From the NCBI RefSeq assembly GCF_008107695.1, contig NZ_VIRG01000066.1, positions 1,302,001 through 1,366,000 of the forward strand: a DNA stretch of 64,000 nt, in the 5' to 3' direction. The translations under genes and the position numbers were made by a program. Numbering within the stretch: the stretch's first letter is position 1; every line of letters begins with the position of its first letter. Shown here piece by piece: positions 26,028 through 35,725 of the stretch. The notes beneath the pieces are model-generated. The model saw only the letters and a program-made list of their open reading frames with translations, was not told where the DNA came from and searched no databases. The stretch comes from Stappia sp. BW2. Lineage in GTDB: Bacteria > Pseudomonadota > Alphaproteobacteria > Rhizobiales > Stappiaceae.

Positions 26028-26410
26028 GACGGTATCCCTTCCTGTCTCTTGAGGCCCTGCTGTCCGCCTCAACTCATGAAACGAAGATAACCCGCCCCCC
26101 GGCCGGGCTCTGTGACTGGTGTCACAAGCTGTCACTTTGTCATCTGAACACGATTTACCGGCTTTATGGCCTCGGTTTGGCAACTGCAAAAATCTTTCGC
26201 TTGCCGTAGGGCCCGGCTGGACCTACATTATTGTCCATCGGTACGCGTTGTGCCGTACGGGACTGACGAAAGACCCGGTGAGACTGACTTCGGCAGGGCT
26301 CCATCAAGCGCTGCTCTGAATTTCCAAGCTTTCCGTTTCTTGTTGACTTCTCGTTTATCCGCGCCTGCCGGAAACGGGATGGCGCATCCAACCTGCGGAA
26401 AGGTTTCTCC
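26028..26410. other. Divergent promoter region: BA14K and cold-shock gene leaders
   Basis: The interval contains the BA14K promoter (minus side) and a leader of up to about 200 bases for the cold-shock gene (plus side). Cold-shock mRNAs often have long structured leaders that act as thermosensors; I see AAAGG just before the ATG but cannot prove a thermosensor fold. No other gene is visible. Confidence 0.45.
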
Positions 26411-26623
26411 ATGCGCGAGAACGGCACCATTAAATTCTTCAACCATGACCGTGGCTTCGGCTTCATCACTCCGGAAAACGGCTCCAAGGACGTCTTCGTT
26501 CACATCACCGCTTTCGAGCAGGCCGGTATCGGAACGCCCGTCGAAGGTGCGAAGATCTCCTTCGTCGCAGAAGACGATCGTCGCGGCCGCGGCAAGCAGG
26601 CTGCTCAGCTCGAGCTGCTCTAA
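26411..26623 (+). CDS. Cold-shock protein, CspA family
   Basis: The product has 70 residues, one OB-fold cold-shock domain. RNP1 appears as RGFGFIT and RNP2 as DVFVHIT, preceded by GTIKFFNHD, so both RNA-binding motifs are intact. Such proteins bind single-stranded RNA and DNA and act as RNA chaperones in the cold or in stationary phase. AAAGG precedes the ATG, and a strong terminator follows within 60 bp, so the gene is monocistronic. A paralogue lies at 58614-58823. Confidence 0.93.
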   Translation: MRENGTIKFFNHDRGFGFITPENGSKDVFVHITAFEQAGIGTPVEGAKISFVAEDDRRGRGKQAAQLELL

Positions 26624-26675
26624 GGTATCAGACTGCAGCCACCGTCTGCGGACGGCTGGCGCGGATTGACCAATG

Positions 26676-26704
26676 AAAAACGGGGCCCTGCGGCCCCGTT
26701 TTTT
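26676..26704 (+). terminator. Terminator of the cold-shock gene
   Basis: CGGGGCC and GGCCCCG (26681-26687, 26692-26698) pair with a 4-nt loop; the stem is flanked by A5 and followed by T6. Confidence 0.9.
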
Positions 26705-26793
26705 GTTCTGTTTTGCGGCGTGGCAGCCAGTCTTCTAATGCGCTTGCCCGCAGTCTAATATCCGTCCTCTCCCTTAGGAGGGCCTTCAGGTCC

Positions 26794-26872
26794 GTCTCGA
26801 AGGATGGGCCGCACGCACCGAACAAGCCGCCCACCCTTCGAGACAGCGCTTACGCGCTTCCTCAGGATGAGG
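26794..26872. repeat. Dispersed palindromic repeat, copy 1
   Basis: GTCTCGAAGGATGGGC (26794-26809) pairs with GCCCACCCTTCGAGAC (26829-26844) with one mismatch, then runs into AGCGCTTACGCGCTTCCTCA and GGATGAGG. The same CCTTCGAGACAG...CTTCCTCAGG block recurs at 34091-34130 (inverted) and 38206-38250, always between genes. It is an interspersed repeat with no coding content. Confidence 0.7.
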
Positions 26873-26911
26873 GCCACCGGGTTGAACCGCCTTCGTTTTG
26901 CCCCGCATGCC

Positions 26912-27955
26912 TTACGCCATGCAGTCCAGCAGCTCCTTCTCGCCGATGACGCCGACAATGGAGCCTTTTGCCTTCACGACAACGGGATCCTTGCTGGATC
27001 TTTTCAGCTTTGCGACTTCGCGGACCGAGGCTTCGGTTTCGCAGGTCAGCCCGCTGGCAAGCGAGCCCGGCAAGCTGCCGGGGGGCACCATGATGTCGCG
27101 TGCGCGCAGCACGTTCAGCGGGTTCATGTGGCTGACGAATTCGGCAACATAGTCTGTTGCCGGTGACTTGACGATCTCCTGCGATGTGCCGAGCTGGATG
27201 ACGCGCCCGCCTTCCATGATCGCGATGCGCGAACCGATCTTGGCCGCTTCATCGAGGTCGTGGCTGACGAAGATGATCGTCCGGTTGAGTTCCTTCTGCA
27301 GATCAAGCAGCTCGTCCTGAAGCTTGTCGCGGATGAGCGGATCGAGAGCCGAGAACGGTTCATCCATCAGCAGAAGCGGTGCATCGGTCGCAAAGGCACG
27401 GGCCAGGCCGACACGCTGCTGCATGCCGCCGGAAAGTTCGTGGACGTGCTTTTCACCCCAGCCGTTCAGGCCGACCAGCTTGAGCTGGGCCTCGACCTTG
27501 GCCGCCCTCTCCTTGGCTGGCATGCCGGCCAGCTCCAGGCCGAAGCCGACATTCTCCGCCACCGTGCGCCACGGCAGAAGACCGAATTGCTGGAACACCA
27601 TGCCGATCCGGTGCCGGCGGAGTTCGCGCAGGTCGTTTTCCGGGCAGGTTTCGGGATTGACGTAGCGTGCGCCGTCATGAACCTGCACTTCGCCCCGGAT
27701 GACCGGGTTAAGGCCGTTCACGGCACGAAGCAGCGTCGACTTGCCCGAGCCCGACAGGCCCATCAGCACGATCACTTCACCTTCGTAGATGTCGAAGGTG
27801 GCACCGGCAACACCCAGAATCTGACCGGTCTCTGCCTGGATTTCCTGTCGGGTCTTGCCGGCGTCAATCAAAGGCAAGGCCGAACGGGGCTTTTCACCGA
27901 AGACGATGTCGACTTCCTTGAAGGAGACGACAGGCATCATGGTTGTATCGCTCAT
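26912..27955 (-). CDS. choV: Choline/betaine ABC transporter ATP-binding protein
   Basis: The product has 347 residues. The Walker A motif is GLSGSGKSTLLRAVNG near residue 72, the signature is LSGGMQQRVGLARAFA and Walker B is PLLLMDEPFSALD. The tail after about residue 285 (DIMVPPGSLPGSL onward) resembles a CBS-like regulatory domain, as in ProV/OpuA-type systems, which sense ionic strength. It energises uptake of choline or betaine through ChoW with ChoX as binding protein. It overlaps choW by 4 bp and is last in the choX-choW-choV operon. Confidence 0.9.
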   Translation of the reverse strand: MSDTTMMPVVSFKEVDIVFGEKPRSALPLIDAGKTRQEIQAETGQILGVAGATFDIYEGEVIVLMGLSGSGKSTLLRAVNGLNPVIRGEVQVHDGARYVNPETCPENDLRELRRHRIGMVFQQFGLLPWRTVAENVGFGLELAGMPAKERAAKVEAQLKLVGLNGWGEKHVHELSGGMQQRVGLARAFATDAPLLLMDEPFSALDPLIRDKLQDELLDLQKELNRTIIFVSHDLDEAAKIGSRIAIMEGGRVIQLGTSQEIVKSPATDYVAEFVSHMNPLNVLRARDIMVPPGSLPGSLASGLTCETEASVREVAKLKRSSKDPVVVKAKGSIVGVIGEKELLDCMA

Positions 27956-28797
27956 TTCTTGTTGCCTCCAGACGGTGTGCGGAAGAAACGGTCGAGAACG
28001 ATGGCGATCAGGACAATGCAGACGCCCGCCTCAAAGCCGAGCGCGACGTTTGCCGTATTCAGCGCACGCAGCACCGGAACCCCGAGACCGTCGGCAGCAA
28101 CAAGCGCGGCGATCACGACCATCGACAGGGACAGCATGATTGTCTGTGTCAGTCCCGCCATGATCTGCGGCATGGCGTAGGGCAACTCGATTTTCCAGAG
28201 CATCTGGGAATTCGTCGCTCCGAACGCCTTTCCGGCTTCCAGGAGCGAGGTTGGCGTTGACGACACACCGAGCTGCGTGAGCCGGATTGGCGCGGGAATG
28301 GAAAAGATCACCGTTGCGATCAGGCCCGGCACCATGCCGAGCCCAAACAGAATGAGCGCAGGGATCAGGTAAACAAAGGTGGGCAGCGTCTGCATCAGAT
28401 CGAGTATGGGACGCAGAACCGCGTAAAAGCGCGGATGATGTGCTGCAAGAACGCCGGTCGGCACACCGATAGCCATGCAGACAAGCGTGGAGGCGATGAC
28501 CAGGGCCAGGGTTTCCGTGGTCTCTTCCCAGTACCCCTGATTGATGATGAGCAACAGGGCGACCGCCACAAGGGCTGCAAACGATATTGTGCGGTGAACG
28601 AAATAGGCCAGCGCGACGAAAATGGCGACCATCACCAGAGGATGCGGTGCCTGGAGCACCCACAGGATCCCGTCGATGATCGTCAAGAGGAAGGCGGAAA
28701 TTCCGTCGAACAACCAGTAAGCGTTGTCGGTAAGCCAATCGACCCCGGCTTTCGCCCAACTGCCGATCGGGATCTTTTCTTCAGTCAGCCACTCCAA
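27952..28797 (-). CDS. choW: Choline/betaine ABC transporter permease
   Basis: This permease of about 281 residues has six or seven membrane helices and the ABC permease EAA-like loop near EAGKAFGATNSQMLWKIELP. Relatives are ChoW/ProW proteins for choline and glycine betaine. TTG at 28797 is chosen: AAGGGGG lies about 7 bp upstream and it gives (M)EWLTEEKIPIG. A TTG 33 bp further upstream sits directly on the T run of a hairpin. The gene overlaps choV by 4 bp (ATGA) and follows choX across that hairpin. Confidence 0.85.
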   Translation of the reverse strand: MEWLTEEKIPIGSWAKAGVDWLTDNAYWLFDGISAFLLTIIDGILWVLQAPHPLVMVAIFVALAYFVHRTISFAALVAVALLLIINQGYWEETTETLALVIASTLVCMAIGVPTGVLAAHHPRFYAVLRPILDLMQTLPTFVYLIPALILFGLGMVPGLIATVIFSIPAPIRLTQLGVSSTPTSLLEAGKAFGATNSQMLWKIELPYAMPQIMAGLTQTIMLSLSMVVIAALVAADGLGVPVLRALNTANVALGFEAGVCIVLIAIVLDRFFRTPSGGNKK

Positions 28798-28828
28798 CGT
28801 GAGCCCCCTTGTGAAACCTGTTGCCACC

Positions 28829-28859
28829 AAAAAGAACGCCGTCGCGAGCGACGGCGTTC
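28829..28859 (-). terminator. Intercistronic hairpin with U tract between choX and choW
   Basis: On the minus strand GAACGCCGTCG (28834-28844 region) pairs exactly with 28849-28859 around a 4-nt loop and is followed by TTTTT. It lies 15 bp after the choX stop and 32 bp before the choW start. A partial terminator of this kind would let the binding-protein gene be expressed more than the permease and ATPase. Confidence 0.8.
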
Positions 28860-28874
28860 ACTTCACAAGAGACG

Positions 28875-29819
28875 TTAAAGTCCAAGAGCGCTCTTGACGG
28901 CTGCGAAGCTGTCGCCGCCATCAAAGGTCTTCACGCCGACGAGCCAGTTTTCGAAGGTTGCCGGATGCTCCTTCAGCCAGGCGGCTGCCGCCTTGTTGGG
29001 ATCCTCGCCATCGGTCAGGATCGCGCCCATGATCTCGTTTTCCATCGGCAACGAGAATTCCAGGTTCTCCAGCAGCTTGCCGACATTCGGGCATTCCTGA
29101 ACGTAACCGGCACGCACGTTGGTGTAGACGGTGGCGCCGCCGTAGTTCGGGCCGAAAATGTCGTCGCCGCCTTCAAGATACTTCATGTTGAAGTTGGCAT
29201 TCATCGGGTGCGGTTCCCAGCCGAGGAAGACGATGTCCGCGTCGCGGCGGTTCGCGCGGGCGACCTGCGCCAGCATGCCCTGCTCGGAGGATTCCACCAC
29301 TTCGAAGCCTTCCAGGCCGAAGAGGTTTTCGTCGATCATGCCGATGATCAGGCGGTTGCCGTCGTTGCCCGGCTCGATGCCATAGATCTTGCCGTCGAGA
29401 TCGTCCTTGAACTTGGCGATGTCCTGGAAGCTCTTCAGGCCTTTTTCATAGGTGTAATCCGGAACGGCCAGCGTGTATTTCGCGCCTTCCAGATTGGCAC
29501 GGACCGTTTCGACGGAGCCGTCCTCACGGTAATTCTTGATGTCGCCTTCCATGGTCGGCATCCAGTTGCCGAGGAAGACGTCGATGTCCTTGTTCTTGAG
29601 CGACGCATAGGTCACCGGCACGGACAGGAGCTTGACGTCCGGCGTGTAGCCGAGTGCTTCCAGCACGACTGAGGTTGCGGCAGTGGTTGCCGTGATGTCG
29701 GTCCAGCCGACGTCGGAGAAGCGAACCGTCTGGCAGCTTTCCGGATCGTTTGCCAAGGCGGTTCCCGTGAGCATCAGCCCGAGCGCCAGGCCTCCAGCGA
29801 GTTTCGCTGCAATTTTCAT
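28875..29819 (-). CDS. choX: Choline-binding periplasmic protein
   Basis: The product has 314 residues: a Sec signal (KLAGGLALGLMLTGTALA) and a mature type II binding protein. Aromatic residues expected in a quaternary-amine cage are visible in VGWTDITAT, GNWMPTMEG and FLGWEPHPMN, as in the Sinorhizobium ChoX. It binds choline (or betaine) in the periplasm and delivers it to ChoW/ChoV. AGGAGG lies 9 bp before the start. It is the first gene of the minus-strand operon, divergent from betI, and the shared intergenic region carries a BetI-type operator. Substrate assignment to choline rests on that context. Confidence 0.9.
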   Translation of the reverse strand: MKIAAKLAGGLALGLMLTGTALANDPESCQTVRFSDVGWTDITATTAATSVVLEALGYTPDVKLLSVPVTYASLKNKDIDVFLGNWMPTMEGDIKNYREDGSVETVRANLEGAKYTLAVPDYTYEKGLKSFQDIAKFKDDLDGKIYGIEPGNDGNRLIIGMIDENLFGLEGFEVVESSEQGMLAQVARANRRDADIVFLGWEPHPMNANFNMKYLEGGDDIFGPNYGGATVYTNVRAGYVQECPNVGKLLENLEFSLPMENEIMGAILTDGEDPNKAAAAWLKEHPATFENWLVGVKTFDGGDSFAAVKSALGL

Positions 29820-29964
29820 GTGTATGCCTCCTGTGGAAAGTCTGATTTCTTGTTCTTCTGCGGTGCGAAGGGTGTCTTTCAGGTTCTAACGCCCTCAGTT
29901 TCCCCTGCCCACAGCCTGACTAACTTAGATCCAAACATCCACCGGAAAAATTTGCAAGTTTTCA

Positions 29965-29984
29965 TTGATTGATTGATCAATTAA
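29965..29984. promoter_or_regulatory. BetI operator between choX and betI
   Basis: TTGATTGATTGATCAATTAA is a 20-bp imperfect palindrome matching its own complement at 16 of 20 positions. As I recall it, the BetI consensus in proteobacteria has the same TTGATTGA...TCAATCAA form. It lies about 145 bp upstream of choX and 200 bp upstream of betI, so one site could serve both promoters. Confidence 0.65.
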
Positions 29985-30183
29985 AAATAAAACCTGAGTG
30001 TGAGATGAACCAGGCAAGGGTCCGGAAAAGGCTGTGGGGGAGGCTAGTCCTTCGCCTTGACGCAGTTGCACGATGACCGTGACGATCGGAACCCGGATTT
30101 GTGCTTGGCTGGAATTGCCATCGTCAGACTATCGGTCGAAAAGCTGATCTGAATTCTTCTCTCACCCTGTAATGGAGGTCGAA

Positions 30184-30786
30184 ATGCCCAAGGTCGGAAT
30201 GGAAGCAGAGCGGCGGCGCAGCCTGATTGACGCCACGGTCGATGCCATACACGAACGTGGCTACAGCGATGTAACCATGGCGCAGATCGCCAAGCGGGCG
30301 GGTGTCTCCGGCGGACTTGTGCATCACTATTTCGGTTCCAAGGACCAGTTGCTGGCCGCCACAATGCGCCATCTGCTGACCGAACTCGGCCTCGCCATCC
30401 GCGAAAACCTGAGAAAGGCGGAAACTCCGCGTGAACGGATCTCCGCAATCATTTCCGGCAACTTTTCGGTCGATCAGTTTCGCCCGGCAGTGATCGCGGC
30501 GTGGCTGGCCTTCTACGTCCAGTCGCGCACCACCGACAGCAACAGCCGTCTTCTGAACATCTATGCCGCGAGGCTCGCCTCGAACCTGACCCACAACCTG
30601 CGTGCCTTCATGCCCCAGGACGAGGCCCGGCGCATTGCAGAGGGCACCGCATCCATGATCGACGGGGTCTGGATCCGGCAAGCGCTGCGCGACGGCAAGA
30701 CCGACCGCGCGGCCGCCATCGCTCTGGTCGAAGACTATGTGGAAACCCAGATTGCCGTCCACGAAGGGCGCAACAGCAAGAATTGA
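30184..30786 (+). CDS. betI: Choline-responsive TetR repressor BetI
   Basis: The product has 200 residues. It starts MPKVGMEAERRRSLIDATVD, the typical BetI beginning, with the helix-turn-helix VTMAQIAKRAGVSGGLVHHYF near residues 30-50. BetI represses choline oxidation genes and is released by choline. The start is set by GGAGG 6 bp before the ATG. It is first in the betI-betA-betB operon, 15 bp before betA, and lies next to a 20-bp palindrome that matches BetI sites, so self-regulation and control of choXWV are likely. Confidence 0.92.
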   Translation: MPKVGMEAERRRSLIDATVDAIHERGYSDVTMAQIAKRAGVSGGLVHHYFGSKDQLLAATMRHLLTELGLAIRENLRKAETPRERISAIISGNFSVDQFRPAVIAAWLAFYVQSRTTDSNSRLLNIYAARLASNLTHNLRAFMPQDEARRIAEGTASMIDGVWIRQALRDGKTDRAAAIALVEDYVETQIAVHEGRNSKN

Positions 30787-30801
30787 GCAACTAGGACCAA
30801 C

Positions 30802-32460
30802 ATGAGCGACCAGTTCGACTTCATCATTGTCGGGGCAGGATCCGCCGGCTGCGCCCTGGCGTATCGCCTGTCGGAAGACCCGAACAACAGGGTGCTTGTG
30901 CTGGAATTCGGCGGAACGGACGCCGGTCCGCTCATCCAGATGCCGGCTGCCCTGTCCTATCCGATGAACATGCCGCTCTACGACTGGGGCTATGTCAGCG
31001 AGCCGGAACCGCACCTCGGTGGCCGGCGTCTGGCCACACCGCGCGGCAAGGTTATCGGCGGGTCGTCTTCCATCAACGGCATGGTCTATGTGCGTGGCCA
31101 CGCCTGCGACTTCGACACCTGGGAAGAGATGGGTGCGAGCGGCTGGGGCTATCGCCACGTATTGCCTTACTACAAGCGCCAGGAACACAGCCATGGTGGC
31201 CAGGAGGGCTGGCGCGGGACCGAAGGTCCGCTGCATGTCCAACGCGGCACGAAGTGGAACCCGCTGTTCGACGCCTTCAAGACCGCTGGCGAACAAGCCG
31301 GATATGGCGTGACCTCCGACTACAACGGTGAACGTCAGGAAGGCTTCGGCGACATGGAAATGACGGTCCATCGCGGCCGCCGCTGGTCCGCCGCCAACGC
31401 CTATCTGAAACCGGCCCTCAAACGTGGCAACCTGACCCTGGTGAAGGGCGCCCTGGTGCGCCGGGTCCTGATCGAGGACAATCGCGCAGTCGGCGTGGAA
31501 TTCGGAACCGGTAGCGAAGTCCGCGAAGCCAGGGCCGCCCGCGAGGTGATCCTGTCGGCTTCCTCCATCAACTCGCCGAAGATCCTGATGCAGTCGGGCA
31601 TCGGCCCGGCGGCACATCTGGCTGAAATGGGGATCGATGTCGTGGCCGACCGGCCCGGCGTTGGCGCCAACCTTCAGGACCATCTGGAGCTTTATCTTCA
31701 GCAGGCTTGCACCCAGCCGATCACGCTCTACAAGCACTGGAACCTGATCTCCAAGGCGGTGATCGGGGCGCAGTGGCTGTTCCTGAAACAGGGCCTAGGC
31801 GCCTCGAACCAGTTCGAGAGCTGCGCCTTCATCCGCTCCAAGGCTGGCGTGAAATATCCGGACATCCAGTATCACTTCCTGCCCTTCGCCGTGCGTTACG
31901 ACGGCCAGGCGGCCGCGGAAGGCCATGGCTTCCAGGCCCACGTCGGGCCGATGCGGTCCAAGTCACGCGGCCGGATCAAGCTGACCTCCAGCGATCCAAA
32001 GGCCAAGCCGTCGATCCTGTTCAACTACATGTCTCACGAAGACGACTGGGAAGACTTCCGGACCAGCATTCGTCTGACCCGCGAGATCTTCGGCCAGGAA
32101 GCCTTTGCTCCCTATCGCGGCAAGGAGATCCAGCCGGGAGATAAAGTGCAAAGCGATGAGGAGCTCGACGGCTTCATTCGCGAACACGTGGAAAGCGCCT
32201 ATCACCCCTGTGGCACCTGCCGGATGGGGGCCAAGGACGATGCCATGGCCGTGGTCGATCCGGAATGCCGGGTCATCGGTGTCGATGGCCTGCGTGTCGC
32301 CGACAGTTCCATCTTTCCGCAAATCACCAATGGCAATCTGAATGCGCCCTCGATTATGGTCGGGGAAAAGGCATCGGACCATATTCTGGGCAAAACCCCG
32401 CTTCCCGCGTCAAACCAGGAACCGTGGATCCACCCGGAGTGGGAAACAAGCCAACGCTGA
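30802..32460 (+). CDS. betA: Choline dehydrogenase (GMC oxidoreductase)
   Basis: The product has 552 residues, full length. The FAD-binding motif is [20 protein letters not shown] at residues 5-24, the GMC signature includes [19 protein letters not shown], and the C-terminal catalytic block is [13 protein letters not shown], with an active-site His and a second motif near [14 protein letters not shown]. It oxidises choline to betaine aldehyde at the membrane with a quinone acceptor. It lies 15 bp after betI and 58 bp before betB. Together with betB it makes the osmoprotectant glycine betaine. Confidence 0.93.
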   Translation: MSDQFDFIIVGAGSAGCALAYRLSEDPNNRVLVLEFGGTDAGPLIQMPAALSYPMNMPLYDWGYVSEPEPHLGGRRLATPRGKVIGGSSSINGMVYVRGHACDFDTWEEMGASGWGYRHVLPYYKRQEHSHGGQEGWRGTEGPLHVQRGTKWNPLFDAFKTAGEQAGYGVTSDYNGERQEGFGDMEMTVHRGRRWSAANAYLKPALKRGNLTLVKGALVRRVLIEDNRAVGVEFGTGSEVREARAAREVILSASSINSPKILMQSGIGPAAHLAEMGIDVVADRPGVGANLQDHLELYLQQACTQPITLYKHWNLISKAVIGAQWLFLKQGLGASNQFESCAFIRSKAGVKYPDIQYHFLPFAVRYDGQAAAEGHGFQAHVGPMRSKSRGRIKLTSSDPKAKPSILFNYMSHEDDWEDFRTSIRLTREIFGQEAFAPYRGKEIQPGDKVQSDEELDGFIREHVESAYHPCGTCRMGAKDDAMAVVDPECRVIGVDGLRVADSSIFPQITNGNLNAPSIMVGEKASDHILGKTPLPASNQEPWIHPEWETSQR

Positions 32461-32518
32461 CCTCTGGCACAGCAGATCACTGACAAACCAGGGCAGACAC
32501 AAATCAAGGAGCCAACCC

Positions 32519-33982
32519 ATGCGCGCCCAACCGCAAGCGTCCCATTATGTCGGCGGCTCATATGCCGAGAGCCAGAGCGGCACACCTTTCGACTCGCTGT
32601 ATCCAGCAACCGGTGAAGCGATTGCCCGGCTTTACGCCGCCGATGATGCGGTGATCGAAGCAGCCATCCGCTCCGCCCGCGAGGGTCAGAAGATCTGGGC
32701 GGCGACGCCTCCTGCCGAGCGCGGCCGCGTGCTGCGCCGGACGGCAGAGATCCTGCGCGAGAAAAACCGGGACCTTTCCATTCTGGAAACGCTGGACACC
32801 GGCAAACCCTTGCAGGAAACCCTCATCGCTGACGCTGCCTCCGGGGCCGACTGCCTGGAGTATTTCGGCGGCCTGGCGGCGACACTCACCGGCGAACATA
32901 TCGATCTGGGCGGCTCCTTTGCCTATACCAAGCGCGAACCGCTCGGCATCTGCTTCGGCATCGGCGCCTGGAACTATCCGATCCAGATCGCGTGCTGGAA
33001 ATCCGCCCCGGCCCTTGTTTGCGGCAACGCCATGATCTTCAAGCCGTCGGAAGTCACCCCGCTGAGCGCCCTGAAGCTGGCGGAAGCCTTTACCGAAGCC
33101 GGTCTGCCGGACGGCGTCTTCAACGTGTTGCAGGGCTTTGGCGACGTCGGCGCGAAGCTGGTGGCTCACCCGGCCATCGCCAAGATTTCCCTCACCGGCT
33201 CCGTTCCCACGGGTGCAAAGGTGGCCGCGCTTGCGGGCGAACACCTGAAGAAGACAACGCTGGAACTTGGCGGCAAGTCACCGCTGATCGTCTTTGACGA
33301 CGCGGACATTGAAAACGCCGTGTCCGCCGCCATCAACGCCAACTTCTACTCAACCGGTCAGATCTGCTCCAACGGCACGCGCGTGTTCGTTCACGAAGCA
33401 ATCAAGGAAGCCTTCCTGATGCGGCTGGCGGAACGCACGGCCAAAGCGGTGCTGGGTGATCCGCTGGACGAGGAAACCAACATCGGCCCGCTGGTTTCCA
33501 AACAGCATCTCGACAAGGTGCTCCACTACATGCAGATCGGCCAGGAAGAAGGCGCGCGTCTGGTCTGTGGCGGCGGCACGGCCTCGGTCTCCAGCTTCCC
33601 GGATGGCTATTTCGTGCAGCCCACCGTCTTTGCCGACGTGAAGGACGACATGCGCATTGCCCGCGAGGAGATTTTCGGCCCGGTGCTGAGCGTTCTCGAC
33701 TTCACGGATGAGGACGATGTCGTCGCACGCGCCAATGACACGGAATTTGGTCTTGCCGCAGGCGTTTTCACCAAGGACATTCAGCGGGCACACCGGGTGA
33801 TCGACCAACTGCAGGCCGGAACCTGCTGGATCAACACCTACAACCTGACCCCGATCGAAATGCCTTTCGGCGGCTACAAGAAGTCGGGCATCGGCCGCGA
33901 AAACGGCCATGCGGCAATCGAGTACTACAGCCAGACCAAGAGCGTTTACGTGGAAATGGGTGGCGTCGAGGCGGCGTTTTAA
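32519..33982 (+). CDS. betB: Betaine aldehyde dehydrogenase
   Basis: The product has 487 residues, full length for the aldehyde dehydrogenase family. The catalytic Glu is in [14 protein letters not shown], the catalytic Cys in [15 protein letters not shown], and the oxyanion Asn in [13 protein letters not shown]. It converts betaine aldehyde to glycine betaine with NAD(P)+. The true ATG at 32519 is preceded by AAGGAG at 32508-32513; the frame continues upstream to 32342 inside betA, but that is not the start. A terminator at 34019-34047 follows. Confidence 0.93.
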   Translation: MRAQPQASHYVGGSYAESQSGTPFDSLYPATGEAIARLYAADDAVIEAAIRSAREGQKIWAATPPAERGRVLRRTAEILREKNRDLSILETLDTGKPLQETLIADAASGADCLEYFGGLAATLTGEHIDLGGSFAYTKREPLGICFGIGAWNYPIQIACWKSAPALVCGNAMIFKPSEVTPLSALKLAEAFTEAGLPDGVFNVLQGFGDVGAKLVAHPAIAKISLTGSVPTGAKVAALAGEHLKKTTLELGGKSPLIVFDDADIENAVSAAINANFYSTGQICSNGTRVFVHEAIKEAFLMRLAERTAKAVLGDPLDEETNIGPLVSKQHLDKVLHYMQIGQEEGARLVCGGGTASVSSFPDGYFVQPTVFADVKDDMRIAREEIFGPVLSVLDFTDEDDVVARANDTEFGLAAGVFTKDIQRAHRVIDQLQAGTCWINTYNLTPIEMPFGGYKKSGIGRENGHAAIEYYSQTKSVYVEMGGVEAAF

Positions 33983-34018
33983 CGCGCCACCTTGCCATGA
34001 GTCAGACACTCTTCTTCG

Positions 34019-34047
34019 GGGAGCCGCACACGCGGCTCCTCATTTTT
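34019..34047 (+). terminator. Terminator of the betIAB operon
   Basis: GGAGCCGC (34020-34027) pairs with GCGGCTCC (34032-34039) around 4 nt, followed by TCATTTTT. It lies about 40 bp after the betB stop. Confidence 0.75.
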
Positions 34048-34090
34048 CGAAGAATGTCCTGAAGGTCTGCCAGTGTGTGCGATACTCCAA

Positions 34091-34130
34091 CCTCATCCTG
34101 AGGAAGCGCGCAGCTCTGTCTCCAAGGATA
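34091..34130. repeat. Dispersed palindromic repeat, copy 2 (inverted)
   Basis: CCTCATCCTGAGGAAGCGCG followed by CAGCTCTGTCTCCAAGGATA is the reverse complement of the repeat at 26832-26872 with a few mismatches. It sits between betB and the cyclase gene. Confidence 0.6.
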
Positions 34131-34267
34131 CATCAATCTTGGCGTTCTCCCGTTCGCCCGTTTCTCCCGAGTCGTGCGAACGCATTTTCTACCAATCGGT
34201 ATTTTGCCGATTGAATTTTGATCGTCGGCGCCCGAGATATTAGTTTAATCCGTGTCACGGAGCCCCG

Positions 34268-35551
34268 ATGAACAAAGCTTTCCTGGATCCCGCCCCGCGC
34301 AGCTATGCGCCCCATGTCTATCTGATTGCCCGCTCCCGGCGGGGGCCTTCCTGTGCGCCGGAAACACTCAGTATCGAGCAACTGAATTCGTGGCTGCTGC
34401 ACGAGGCAACACGGATCGACAATGTCATGCTGATGTTCGAGGAGTTCATGTGGCGCTGCAAGGCCGCCGGCATTGCCTTTGACCGGGCAACGCTGCACAT
34501 CGGGACGCTTCATCCCCGCGTCGTCGGCTTTTCCTGGGTGTGGAACAGCCAGGACAAGTTCTGCGACGAGGTGGCCGCAGATGCCAATGCGTCAAAATCT
34601 GAAGCCTTCACCCGTAATCCGCTGTCTCACGTCATAAACGAAGGCCAGATCATCAGGGTCGACCTGGAAAGTGACAAGGGCGCGAATTCCGCCCCCTTGA
34701 TGCGTGAACTCGCCGATCAGGGTTACACGGCCTATATCGCCTTGCCGCTCAGTTCCTCGCACGAAAAACACAATGCCATGACCCTGGCGACCCGCAAGCC
34801 AGGAGGCTGGTTGCCGGAGGAAAAAGATCCGATCCGCAATCTGATCGATCTGCTGGCACTCCATATCGAGCGTCACATCGTCCAGCGGATTGCCCGCAAT
34901 GTTGCCGAGACCTACCTCGGACCCATTGCAGGGCAGCGCGTGCTGGACGGTGAGATCAAGCGCGGCGACGGCGAGGCGATCACGGCCGTTGTCTTCATGG
35001 CAGACATGCGCGGCTTCACCCAACTGGCCGACAGGCTCAGCGGGCCGGAAGTCACCTCAATTCTCAATGCCTATTTCGACCGGGTGTCGGATGCCGTGCT
35101 CAACCACGGTGGGGATATCCTGAAGTTCATGGGCGACGGCATTCTTGCCGTGTTCGATCAGAAAACACTCGGCGAAAAGGCAGCAGCGAATGCGGCGATG
35201 AAGGCCGCCAAGGCAGCACTTAAGGCTATCGACGCGTTGAACCGCAATCCGCCCGAAGAGCTTCCGGATCCGGTTTACTGGCACCCGCTAAAGATCGGTA
35301 TTGGCCTTCATCGGGGAGAGGTCTTTTTCGGCAATGTCGGCGGCGAAGAACGGCTCGACTTCACCGTGATTGGACGCGCGGTCAACGAGACCAGTCGCGT
35401 GGAATCCCTTTGCAAGCCCCTCGGTCGCGCTCTGCTTCTGACAGAACCGGTGCGGAACGCTCTGTCCGGCGACCTTCAGACCGACCTCAGCGCCATGGGC
35501 GAACACGCCCTGCGCGGTGTCGGCAAACCTGTGGCGATTTTCGGGGCCTGA
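34268..35551 (+). CDS. Class III adenylate/guanylate cyclase, soluble, GAF-like N-terminus
   Basis: The product has 427 residues. Residues 1 to about 205 look GAF-like and have no membrane helix. Residues about 225-420 form a class III cyclase homology domain with the metal-binding Asp in FMADMRGFTQLADRL and the second Asp in LKFMGDGILAVF. The adenine/transition-state region reads DFTVIGRAVNETSR; most adenylate cyclases have Asp where this has Arg (GDAVN). Cyclic-nucleotide synthesis is likely but the base and the activity are less sure because of that change. The gene stands alone between repeats and hemP. A second cyclase lies at 54609-56525. Confidence 0.82.
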   Translation: MNKAFLDPAPRSYAPHVYLIARSRRGPSCAPETLSIEQLNSWLLHEATRIDNVMLMFEEFMWRCKAAGIAFDRATLHIGTLHPRVVGFSWVWNSQDKFCDEVAADANASKSEAFTRNPLSHVINEGQIIRVDLESDKGANSAPLMRELADQGYTAYIALPLSSSHEKHNAMTLATRKPGGWLPEEKDPIRNLIDLLALHIERHIVQRIARNVAETYLGPIAGQRVLDGEIKRGDGEAITAVVFMADMRGFTQLADRLSGPEVTSILNAYFDRVSDAVLNHGGDILKFMGDGILAVFDQKTLGEKAAANAAMKAAKAALKAIDALNRNPPEELPDPVYWHPLKIGIGLHRGEVFFGNVGGEERLDFTVIGRAVNETSRVESLCKPLGRALLLTEPVRNALSGDLQTDLSAMGEHALRGVGKPVAIFGA

Positions 35552-35725
35552 GTTCAACCAATTTTACCTGGAGTGACTGGAACTTCAGGCGCGTCGCCCT
35601 CCCCTTTTGTGGGAGCGAGGAGCGGTGGAGGTTCTTGATGAGAACTGGCGGCAAGTTTGGAATCGCCGTTCAGCCGCTTCCCCAACCCTTCCCCACAAGG
35701 GGGAAGGGACCACGGCCGGGAAAAA

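Noticed and set aside
30124..31737. 537-codon minus-strand frame opposite betI/betA
   Set aside because: The opposite strand encodes unmistakable BetI and choline dehydrogenase motifs; this frame has none.
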